From an uncultured Lachnospiraceae bacterium (GTDB lineage: Bacteria; Bacillota; Clostridia; Lachnospirales; Lachnospiraceae): a stretch of 46,704 nucleotides of DNA. Below the pieces are notes generated by a model. The model worked only from the letters and a program-made list of their open reading frames with translations. It did not search any database and was not told the DNA's origin. A program made the translations under genes and the position numbers. Where the stretch lies: contig CAJUOE010000107.1 in the NCBI GenBank assembly GCA_910587895.1, forward strand, positions 1 to 46,704, read 5' to 3'. Of the stretch, positions 26,024-35,700 are shown piece after piece (the stretch's first letter is position 1; each line of letters starts with the position of its first letter).

Positions 26024-26536
26024 TTACTGTTTGGCGTCAAACCCGCCACTTCCTAACAAATCTCCCGTATTATTCGCCCGCTTGTCGTAATTGGCTGTGG
26101 TGGGCGCCTGCCGCATACTGCGGAACAGCGTCAAATCAAATTCCACCATCTCCATCGACTGCTGTAGGAGTACCTCATTCTGCTTATTGATATCTGCCAT
26201 CTCCTTAAGCGTCTGCCGGAGCCTATCCCTCAGGTCTGCAAGCCTGCTCTGCTCCCCGGGCTGTTTATTTAAAAATGCTATCATATTAGTAATCGTCAGT
26301 TCTTCCGGCTTCTTACTAAGTACGATAGACATGTCACCTACAACTTCATTTCTTTTATTTTCCAAATTAACCAGACGGCTTGTGACCTCCTGCTCCCGCT
26401 CTGTAATTGCCTCGAGAGCAGGAATATCACCGTCTATAATAATCTGCCGTTTCTCGTGCGACAGTTCTGTCAGACGTTGATATTCCCCGTTTTCTTCTTC
26501 CAATATACTCATGAAATCTTCCATTAAGCTTGCCAC
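26024..26536 (-). CDS. flgN: FlgN-type export chaperone
   Basis: A 170-residue helical protein with the FlgN pattern: an N-terminal helix (LMEDFMSILEEENGEYQRLTELSHEKR) and a long coiled middle. FlgN keeps FlgK and FlgL unfolded before export, and the gene sits between flgM and flgK. The start is a GTG at 26536 with GAGG seven bases upstream; the ATG at 26524 lacks a good site. The last 30 residues are glycine- and asparagine-rich. Confidence 0.85.
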   Translation of the reverse strand: MASLMEDFMSILEEENGEYQRLTELSHEKRQIIIDGDIPALEAITEREQEVTSRLVNLENKRNEVVGDMSIVLSKKPEELTITNMIAFLNKQPGEQSRLADLRDRLRQTLKEMADINKQNEVLLQQSMEMVEFDLTLFRSMRQAPTTANYDKRANNTGDLLGSGGFDAKQ

Positions 26537-26551
26537 GCAAAAACCTCATTT

Positions 26552-26827
26552 CTAGCAGTATGCTTCGTATTTTTCAAGCAATTTAGCTGCAAAATCTCCG
26601 TTATCTACCTTGTAGCTGCCGGATGCTATACGCCCTTTTACCTGAATTACTCTGTCTTCCCTGACGTCCGGGGCTGCTGCCACGGCCTGTTTTGCAACCT
26701 GGTAATCGCGGCCTGTACGGGAAATCTGAACTTCATCCCGTTTCTTAACGCTGTCCGTACTCTTCGTCATCGCTGCACGGCTGCTGTTATAGATTTGAGT
26801 AACCTGATTATAAGCCTCTATTCGCAT
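26552..26827 (-). CDS. flgM: Anti-sigma-28 factor FlgM
   Basis: A 91-residue FlgM. The C-terminal half (VKGRIASGSYKVDNGDFAAKLLEKYEAYC) is the sigma-28-binding region. FlgM blocks sigma-28 until the hook is finished and FlgM is exported. It is first in the late operon behind a sigma-28-type promoter, so it would be produced by its own target. GGGAG lies eight bases before the ATG. Confidence 0.92.
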   Translation of the reverse strand: MRIEAYNQVTQIYNSSRAAMTKSTDSVKKRDEVQISRTGRDYQVAKQAVAAAPDVREDRVIQVKGRIASGSYKVDNGDFAAKLLEKYEAYC

Positions 26828-26892
26828 TCAAGTCTCTCCCTTCTGTAATTTATTCTTTGTTATTGCTATATTTTGTACTTTATCTGATTAAT

Positions 26893-26919
26893 TTATCGGT
26901 GTTTTCATTGGAAACTTTA
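26893..26919 (-). promoter_or_regulatory. Sigma-28-type promoter before flgM
   Basis: On the - strand TAAA, 15 bases, then ACCGATAA. The -35, spacing and CCGATA core equal those of the flaG promoter. Transcription would start near 26886 and read flgM-flgN-flgK-flgK-flgL-fliW-csrA. Confidence 0.75.
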
Positions 26920-26959
26920 GAAGTTTGTGCAAAGTTCATAAAACAAAGCATTTAAGGCC

Positions 26960-26993
26960 AAAAAAAGAAGGCTGTGCCAAACACAGCCTCCTT
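26960..26993 (-). terminator. Terminator of the surface-protein operon
   Basis: GGCTGTG and CACAGCC arms, extended by five weaker pairs, form a 12-bp stem (26965-26993), followed on the - strand by a T-run. It separates the surface-protein operon from the flagellar cluster. Confidence 0.88.
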
Positions 26994-27009
26994 CGTTTTA
27001 TTTTATGAA

Positions 27010-28551
27010 TCATGCCTTGATATTCTTTTTCTTTCTGGTAATTACCAGGCAGGCTCCTGCAAGGAAAAATCCTGCGCAGAGCATATACCTTGCATCAAAA
27101 TCAATGCCTGTTTTCGGTGTTCCGCTTGACACCTGTGCAGTTCCCATGTTCTTTGATGCGGAAGTTCCGGCACGCGCTACTGTAGTCCTGCTACCGCTGG
27201 TTGCAGTCGTGCCATTTGTATTGCCACCTGTACTGCCACCATTATTGTTCTTTTTGTCATCGTCCTTTTTGCCATCTCCGCCGTTTCCGCCGTCTCCATC
27301 GTCTCCGCCATTGCCGCCTTCTCCGCCGTTTCCGCTGCCGCCAACCGCTTCGAAGATATATCCGTTTTCATTGGCGAAAGACTCTGCCGCAGATCCGCTG
27401 TAACCATAAATCACATCCGGATTCCAGGAAGACTGCGTTCCGATGGAGGTAACGCTCTTGGGGATGGTTACCGTGCCAATACCGCTTCCTGCGAATGCAT
27501 CCGCCTCAATCGTTGTCACGGAACTTGGTATCTTCAGGCTATATACATAAGGACAATTTGCAAATGCAGAGGAACTGATCGTTGTCATTCCACTCGGAAG
27601 CTCCAGGCTGGACTTGCCCATCGGGCAATACAAAAGCTGGGAAAGACCGCTGTTATATACTGCGCCGTCATAGGAGCTGTAACTTCCATTTCCACTCTCT
27701 ACGCCAATCTCCGTTAAATTGCTGCATCCGTCAAAAGCGCTGAAATCAATGGAGGAGGTCGCTGCGGGAATCGTAATGCTTGCTACTCCGGAACAGTTTC
27801 CAAAAGCCTGGGAACCAATGCTGCCCACAGAACCCGGAATGCTGATACTGCCAAGGCCGCTGCACCCATAGAGGGTAAGCTCCGGTATGCTGGACATCCC
27901 GCCGGAAAGCGATACGGAACCGAGGCCGCTGCATCCGGACAACACGCCGCTGCCCATGGAACTTACGGAATCGGGAATGGTTATGGATGACAAGCCCACA
28001 CAATTATTAAATGCGCTGCTGCCAATCTCCGATACGCTGGAAGGAATCGTAATGCCGCCAAGGCTTCCGCATCCACTGAACGCCCTTGCGCCAATGGAGG
28101 AAACTCCCTCCGGAATACTTACTGAGCCGAGGCTGGAGCAGCCGTCAAACATTTCTTCCGGTATTACAGACAATCCGCCCGGAAGTTCTGCATAGCCAAG
28201 ACTGGAACAGCCGTAAAATACGCCGCTGCCAAGACTTGCACTGCCGCCGAATACTGCGCTGGTCAACCCGCCGCATCCGGAAAACGCATACGAACCCACG
28301 CTGGTAATATTTGCCGGGATCACCACGCTTGATATATTTCCATTCCCTGCAAACGCATAATCTGCAATTCCTGTTGCCGTCGCCGGAAGTGTAATATCTC
28401 CTCCCGCTCCATTATAGCCTGTAATCACGGAACCTTCCATGACAAATGCGCTGACGTCCTCTTCCGCCATTGTTTCCATGACCGGACACATCGCCAGGCT
28501 GAGTGCTATAATCAGCACTGCATTCAAACACCAGCTAACTGTTTTTTTCAT
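27010..28551 (-). CDS. Secreted LRR_5 leucine-rich-repeat protein with TPKTG sorting signal
   Basis: A 513-residue surface protein. Residues 1-30 are a signal peptide ending near MEAMA-type AEE. Residues 40-400 hold BspA/LRR_5 repeats of about 23 residues with the pattern CSSLGSVSIPEGVSSIG. A glycine/asparagine/aspartate-rich linker follows (about 405-455). The C-terminus carries TPKTG, then a hydrophobic stretch and RKKK, the layout of a sortase substrate. The usual LPxTG leucine is replaced. The class B sortase gene just upstream is the likely anchoring enzyme. LRR_5 proteins often bind host or other bacterial surfaces. AAGGAGG lies eight bases before the ATG. Confidence 0.85.
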   Translation of the reverse strand: MKKTVSWCLNAVLIIALSLAMCPVMETMAEEDVSAFVMEGSVITGYNGAGGDITLPATATGIADYAFAGNGNISSVVIPANITSVGSYAFSGCGGLTSAVFGGSASLGSGVFYGCSSLGYAELPGGLSVIPEEMFDGCSSLGSVSIPEGVSSIGARAFSGCGSLGGITIPSSVSEIGSSAFNNCVGLSSITIPDSVSSMGSGVLSGCSGLGSVSLSGGMSSIPELTLYGCSGLGSISIPGSVGSIGSQAFGNCSGVASITIPAATSSIDFSAFDGCSNLTEIGVESGNGSYSSYDGAVYNSGLSQLLYCPMGKSSLELPSGMTTISSSAFANCPYVYSLKIPSSVTTIEADAFAGSGIGTVTIPKSVTSIGTQSSWNPDVIYGYSGSAAESFANENGYIFEAVGGSGNGGEGGNGGDDGDGGNGGDGKKDDDKKNNNGGSTGGNTNGTTATSGSRTTVARAGTSASKNMGTAQVSSGTPKTGIDFDARYMLCAGFFLAGACLVITRKKKNIKA

Positions 28552-28581
28552 CTTTTTGTCCTCCTTGCATTACCTTCCCGG

Positions 28582-29760
28582 TTATTTTTCGCACTTCTTC
28601 GCTACCAAAAACAATCTTCCATCTTCCGTATAACTGTTGCATGTGGAAAGTGTTAATAATTTATCTCCATACGAGAGCTCTGTCTTCTCGTCCATAATAT
28701 TCAATTTCCTGATGTTCTTCACATACCGCCGAAACGCTTTCTTATTGCCCGCGTCAATGAAATCATAGTATTTAAATTCTCCGGCTCCTTCTTCCGCCAC
28801 TTTCGACAGGCACACCGCCACAATCTCATATTCGGCTTTCTCATATATTGTATGGAAGGTAACCTTCCTGTGTTCCCTCCAGAACTGCGGTTCCAGATAT
28901 TGTTTCAAATCCCCGAACATCATACCGGACTTCATATTGTGTCCATAGATAATCATATTGTCATTCGGCTCTTCCAAATCATTTCTGGAATCCAGAAACA
29001 GGGAACCATTGATGTCTTCTTTTCCATCAAAATCATGATTCAAATAAAAATCACTGCTCTGTGCCACCGGCTGCATTACGGGATAATCAATATTCGTCCC
29101 TTCTACTTTAAGCCAGCCGGCAATATCTGAATTCTGTTCATATAATGCCTGAAATTCCGGTAAAATCTGCGGCCCTATCTCCTGTATGGGTTCCGCCGCA
29201 TATACTTCATTCTCTACCGTTTCCGTCTGCGCCACCACAGCGGGTTCCTCTCTGTCCTCTTTCTCGTCCATTACGCCAATCAATTTAGCGGAGAGCCAAT
29301 CCGACGCTGCGGAAATTTCCTGTTCACTTTTAATTTTTTCCAATTCTCTTGTTTTCTGCCGATCCTGGTATTCACTTCCAAGAAATATCAGGAAACAGAT
29401 CACTGCGCCAGCCATACATACAACGCCCACGACCTGTCTGGGCGAAACGCTGCGCAGCCTGTTTACTATTTTTTTCGCCAGGGAATCCCGGGAGATTGCA
29501 CGGTAATCCTCAACTACCATATCCGAGAGATAGAGAAGGTAATCGTCCCCAATCACGCTTCGGAACACAATCTTCCCTTCCCGGACTAAAGTATAAAGCC
29601 TCTGTGCAACCCCCGGTTCATTGATATCCATTTTCTTGGTTATGTATTTGATTTTTTCTATATCGTCCAAGGCTTCCCGATACTCTGCTTCGGAATGAAA
29701 CTCGAACTTTCCAATACAATAAATTTTATCCATATTGATATCAATTTCCTTTCCACCCAT
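28582..29760 (-). CDS. srtB: Class B sortase with cytoplasmic N-terminal domain
   Basis: A 392-residue sortase. The catalytic histidine lies in IIYGHNMKSGMMFGDL near residue 276, the cysteine in LLTLSTCNSY near residue 374, and the arginine in GRLFLVAKK, in the class B order. One membrane segment is near 110-130. Unlike typical class B sortases of about 240 residues, this protein has some 105 residues before the membrane segment, with no signal peptide; these include GKFEFHSEAEYREALDDIEK. It lies between two surface-protein genes, 30 bases before the LRR gene and two bases after the giant gene, so all three are probably co-transcribed. Confidence 0.85.
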   Translation of the reverse strand: MGGKEIDINMDKIYCIGKFEFHSEAEYREALDDIEKIKYITKKMDINEPGVAQRLYTLVREGKIVFRSVIGDDYLLYLSDMVVEDYRAISRDSLAKKIVNRLRSVSPRQVVGVVCMAGAVICFLIFLGSEYQDRQKTRELEKIKSEQEISAASDWLSAKLIGVMDEKEDREEPAVVAQTETVENEVYAAEPIQEIGPQILPEFQALYEQNSDIAGWLKVEGTNIDYPVMQPVAQSSDFYLNHDFDGKEDINGSLFLDSRNDLEEPNDNMIIYGHNMKSGMMFGDLKQYLEPQFWREHRKVTFHTIYEKAEYEIVAVCLSKVAEEGAGEFKYYDFIDAGNKKAFRRYVKNIRKLNIMDEKTELSYGDKLLTLSTCNSYTEDGRLFLVAKKCEK

Positions 29761-29762
29761 CG

Positions 29763-32700
29763 CTACCTTTTGGCAGCGATGGATTTTACTGACGAATACT
29801 TGCTGTAGTATGTTTTGGAGCCAACCTTTCTGCTCGTACGTACCTTATAATAGTAGGTCTTGCCGCCGGTTGCCTTCTTATCCGTATAAGTGGCCTTACT
29901 CGTAGTGGCAATTTTCTTATACTTGCCTTTCTTGCTGGTGCTGCGGTATATCTGATACTTGCTCGCACCCTTTATCTTCTTCCATTTGACAGTTACCTGC
30001 TTTGATTTCGTGGACTTCAGGCTTGAAATACCCGGCGCCTTCGTCGATGTGCCAGCCTTGATGCTCACAAAATCACTGTAATAATACTGTCCCTGATTTA
30101 CATATGCCCTCACCCGATAAGTGTCGCTACTTCCGGCACTCAGCTTGGAAACGGTTGCCTTCAGCGTGCTGTTCTTATCTACACGCGCCACCCGTTTATT
30201 CCTGGAATTGTATATCTCATAGCCTTTCACTACTTTGTTGCGACTCCAGGAGAAGGTAATTGTAGTCGGTGAATAAGAAGAAACCTTAACACCCGTCACC
30301 TTTGGTACGATGATATTGTAATTTACAGTCAGCGTTCCGGTATAATTGCCGCTTCCTTTAAGGACAACGCTGGCTTTGCCCGGATTCTTGTTATTCAGGT
30401 GAACCACTGTATAATCGGTTCCATTCTTTAACGTAATCCCATCGCTCGTAGCCGAAACGGAAGGTGTTTTATTCTTGCCGTCATATGTCTGGTCTGCAAC
30501 CCTCGACGGTGTCGCCCTGCCGATATTCTGAGCCGCAATCTTGAATGTCGCTGACGCTGTTCCATTGTATCGGTTGATGCCGGTAACCGTAACGGTTGCC
30601 GTTCCCACATTAACATTGTTGCTGTAAGTCACGCGGTAATCCGTACCATTCGAGAGAATCGTTCCATGTTCTTCGACAAGCACGGTCGGCGTAATCGCCT
30701 TGCCGGTATAAGTATATGCAGCTGCCAGTCCCTTGATAAGCGTTGCCTCGGAGAAATCCCTTGCAATATCAAAATTAACGGTCTTCTCTCCAGTGTACCA
30801 TCCCATTCCGGTAATGATAATCGTGGCGGTTCCCTGCGCTACATTGTCCCTGTATTCCAGCGTATAATCCGTTCCCTCTTCCAGCAATTTGCCGGCATAA
30901 GTGATGACCGGTTTCGGCGTGGCCGGGTTCCCCGTATCTGGCTGAACCGGAATCTTTGCCACATCCGCCAGGTTCATTGGTCCAAGAATCTTAAACTGGG
31001 ACTGGATGTTTCCGGTATAGTTTCCAATACCTGTAATGGTAATGCTTGCCATTCCCACTGCTACGTTGTCTGCATAACTGAGCGTATAATCCTGGTTCAG
31101 TACCAACAATGCATCTACATCCTCAGCCTCGCGTTGCGCCAGACGGCGGCAACTGAGCACAACATCCGGCGTAACACCCTTGCCTGTATAGAGCTGGTCT
31201 TCCAGATCGGCAAGCAGCATATCCGCATCCATGCCCTCTTCGTTTCCGATGCTCTTGGGCATAATCGTGAAGTTCACTCTCTTCTCACCGCCAAAGTTCC
31301 CGGTTCCTTTCACAATGGCTGTCGCTGTTCCTGCATTTATATTGTTCTCATACGTAACCTCGTACTGCGTAGGCTGCAGCGGTATTTCTGTCTCACCCAC
31401 TGCCAGAGACACGCTAATCTCCGGTTCAATCGCCTTACCGGTATATACCTGATCCGGTATCTCGGCAATACGGAAGTCCTCTGATACATCCGGAGCAACA
31501 ATCGTAAAGGGAACCTGACGTCCTCCGGTATAGTTATTCATGCCTCGAATCGCCACATAACCGATTCCTGCATTTACATTGTCACTGTAACCGCCAAGCT
31601 GATAATCCGTTCCCTCTTCGAGAACCGTACCATCCTTCGCTTTCACCGTAACCGTCGTCGTGACCGGCTCGCCCGTATAGGCCGCGCCTGCCGCCGTAAT
31701 ATCAAAGTCGTCATTGTCCTCATCCAATGGCTCCGGCGCAATTGTAAACTTCTTCGTCAATGTGCCGCCATAAGAACCTTTTCCTGTAATGACGATCGCC
31801 GGCGCAGTCTCACCTGCATACTCCGTAGCCGCATTGATATTATTCACATACTCAACATCATAATCCGTGCCTCTCGTCAGGGTCACACGTTCAGAATCTT
31901 CCATATAGTAAACTGCCACATCCGGCGTCTTCGGCGTTCTGTTAAAGACCTGTGCCTCGCTCGTGATCTCCACCTGCATCGTATCGACCGGACGACGGAT
32001 AATGTTGAATTTGAAAATCTTCTGGTTCAGGTAATTGCCACCCTCTACCGCCTGAATGACAACGCCCGCCTGCTGGAACTCCGTAGAGATCGCCGTATTG
32101 TTCACATAGCCTGCAACTGTATAATCTACGCCTTCTTCCATAAGTTCTCCGTGATTATACACTTCTACCTTAGGCTCAATCGCCTCCCCGGTATAAATAT
32201 ATGCGTTCTCGTATTCCTCGTCATTACGTGCTCCGATAAATTTTATCGTGATATCCCCATCATCTGTTGCCAGATCCTTGGGCGTAATGGTGTAAAATCT
32301 CTTAACCACTCCGCGGTAGCAGCCGATTCCACGCACAACCACCGTAGGCCTTAACTCTTCCTCTGCCGTCTCGCTTGCCACATTCCGGTTGTTTTTGCTG
32401 TATCCCTTTACAGGGTCTGCATCCGCCTCCGTCTTGATGATCTCGAAGTCTTCGCCTTCCACCAATATTTTGGCTTTGTCTGCTCCTGCAGATACATCGG
32501 TAAATATCAAATCCGGATATACATCCACAATTCCAAACGGGACATTATGGTCATAATCAAGCGTCATATAGCGAATCGGGGGATTCTCCTGATCTACCAC
32601 CTCAATGCTCGCCATAATCTTAAAGATTCTCTCGTAAAATCCGGTGTAATTTCCTTCCTGCTTTGCCGTAACGACAATTTTCGCCTCGCCGATTCCGACA

Positions 32701-35700
32701 TTATTCTCATAGGTAATGATATAATCCTCATCTTCTACCAGAAGGGTTTCCTGATTCTGCCCTTTCCATGTCACTGAGAGGGCATTCTTCGTATTCTCCG
32801 GGTCTGACGGATCTAACGGGAAACGAATCTCCTCTCCGGTGAAATCTACCTCCGGTACTTTATCGTCATCGTAGGGGTTCGGTCCAATCTCCAAAACCGT
32901 ACGCACCGTATCTGCAGAAATCAATCGCGGATTGATCTTAAATTCCATCGAAAATTCGCCCTTATAGTTGCCGTTATAATTGCCATCCGCATCTTTCACT
33001 GCACTGACGGTAACAACCGGCATCAGGCGTTCTCCATGTCCGCCATGTTCCGCCTCGGCAAACGTATATACATTCGTATTATTCACTGCCGAAACATCAT
33101 AATCGTTATTCGGATCATTGAGGGCAATCTCATCACAGGTTACCAGAAGTTCCGGTACAATCGGAGAACCGGTAAACTCATATCCTTCTTCCACCAGGCC
33201 AGTCACAGCCAGAGACGGGTCTTTCTCCTGTCCCTCTGTCTCAATCGTCCGGGAAAGGTCTCGCTGCAGAATGGTAAACTCTGCCTCGTTCGTTCCAACA
33301 AAATCTCCAACAATTGTGACGCCGTCTTCCGCCATCACCGGCGAAACAATGGCTCTTGCCTTCACACCGCTCTTGGCAAACGCATCCGTATTATCCTCAT
33401 AGGACACGGTATACTGCTCCGGCGTAAGCGTTACGCTCTTTCCATCATTATAGCCTTCCGGATACGTATAAACCACCGTCGGCTCCGGCGTATTCCCAGC
33501 CGGCGTGTACTCCGTATCGGCTACCGTCATCTCCGTTCCGGTCAAATCGCCCCTGATTTGGAATGTCTTCTCAATCGTTCCGCCAAAGTTCCCTTTACCG
33601 GTGATTGTTATCTTTGCCGTTCCAATCTCCTTGTTGTTCTCATAGAAGACACTGTACTCATCTGCTTCCAGATATCTGGTTCCCACCGTTGTGGGGGTAC
33701 TCTTTGTCTCGTCGTCAACCGCTGTGTATTTGACCTGTAAGTTGCTCATAACCACCGTACCGCTCTTTATCTCGGCATTGGGGTCGTTTCCTGCCACTAC
33801 GTCTTCCAGCGTGATGTCTTCAATTCCCTCTACGACAATGTTGCCTTCTTCCTGGCCTTCCCCGATATCGTATGGCAGAATATCAAACTCAATTCTGTGT
33901 CTGCCCTCATAATTGCCGTCATTACCGGCAATTTCCATCCAGCCCGTCTCTCCGGCCTTGTTATTGTCGCCATAGGTAATGGTGTATTCATTGCCGTTCG
34001 TCAGCGGCGTTCCGTTGTGAGTGATTTCCGGCTCCGGTTCCAGATGCCAGTTTGTATCGCAGAACGTATAGCTTTCCTTTATCTTATTAATAATGTAATT
34101 ATTATCCGGTAAGGAATCTGTCTCCAGATTCAGCGGACGAATGTGAAACTGTACCGGCGTCGCCTGACCGAAATAATTCCCTTTGCCCGTAATCGTCGCC
34201 GTCGCGAATCCCGCATTCGTATTATCGTTATTCTCACAGGTAACGTCAAAATCCCTGCTCGTGAGAGCCTTTCCTGCAAAGACAACCTCGACATTGCCAG
34301 GAATCACCGGCTTGCTGGTATAGATTTCCTCTCCAATCGTCACTCCGGTGAAACCTTCCGGTTTCAGATAATCTGAGAGATCGCCCTTAATCGTGAAACT
34401 CACCTGCTTGCTTCCGGTAAAGTTCCCTTTCGCACGAACCGTCACCTGCGCCGTGCCGATGTTCGTATTCCTGGAAAACTCAAGGTCAAAGTCTTCTCCC
34501 ACTGTAAGCGCAGTATCCATTCCTGCATCTGCATTCGTATATTTGATCTCTAAACCAAACTTCACTTCACCGCCGTTATAGGGATAGAAATGATCATCCG
34601 CCGTCTCCGACGGGTTCGTGAAATCATACGCCGGCATATGGTTGGTGTCCTTAATGGAAAGCGTTCCACTGTTAATATTCCGTGGTGTAATGGTAAAGGT
34701 CTTCTCAACCGTTCCCTCATAATTCCCGATGCCTTCCACGCTGATAAATCCCGGGCCTGCAGTTGCACCATTGACAACATTGCCTGTCACGTGAATATTG
34801 TCATGCGTTGCGTCTCCGTATGTCACCCGGTAATCCCGATTCTCAACCAGTGTTATATTGCGGTAATTGACAGTTATTGCCGGCTGCAGTTTCTGCCCGG
34901 TGTACTGAACTGACGGGGGCGACTGCACCGCCACTCCATCGTTCAGGTCACGTCTTGTTATTACAAAGCTTTTCTCAAAATCGCCTTTGTAGTTGCCTGT
35001 ACCTTTAATCGCAACTTTTGCCTGACCTCCGGCATCTACGTTATTCGTATACTCTACGGTATAATCCTTATCTTTCGTAAGCGTTCCCATCGTGCTATGT
35101 ACGACATTGATGGGCGGCGTAATCGGTTCCCCCGTATACGTGTACTCTGCTCCATCCAGGAAACCGTTGATTGTCGTATTCTGCCGTGTGAGGTCAATCG
35201 GCTTAATCTCAAATGTACACCAGTCCCAATCGGTATAGCCCTCAAAGTTATTGATTCCCAAAACCCTCACATGTGCCTTACTGGTTAATGTAGAGGCGTT
35301 TACATTGTTGCTGTACTCCAGGTTTGTCGCATAATCCTGCCCCTCTGTAAGAGTAATCGCATCTGCACCTGTCGGTCTGTAAGTAACCTGCACCTTCGGC
35401 CTCTTTGCCTGGCCATCATAAACATCATTTGTGTAGCCTGTAACCTGGATACTGATTTCATTCCTGTCTGAGAGGCTCTTGGGCTTTATCTTATATTCCA
35501 CCTTCACAGGATCCCCTGTAAGCATTCCATTTCCCGTAGGCGTCACCAGAACATAATGCGTTCCGGCAGCAATCCCGGCGTCATTCGGCACACGTGACAC
35601 CGTATAATCCGTACCCTTGGTGTATGTCACATCACCATTCTTAATGACAATCGCCTGCTCCACCTTGCTAAACTGATCCTTGCCGTTATAAACGCAGTCC

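Noticed and set aside
27240..27360. Low-complexity GGN/GGA repeats in the LRR gene as a DNA-repeat element
   Set aside because: They encode the Gly/Asn/Asp linker before the sorting signal and have a protein-level explanation.
30666..31484. Open reading frame antisense to the giant repeat gene
   Set aside because: Periodic repeats on the sense strand make such antisense frames expected; no family recognised.
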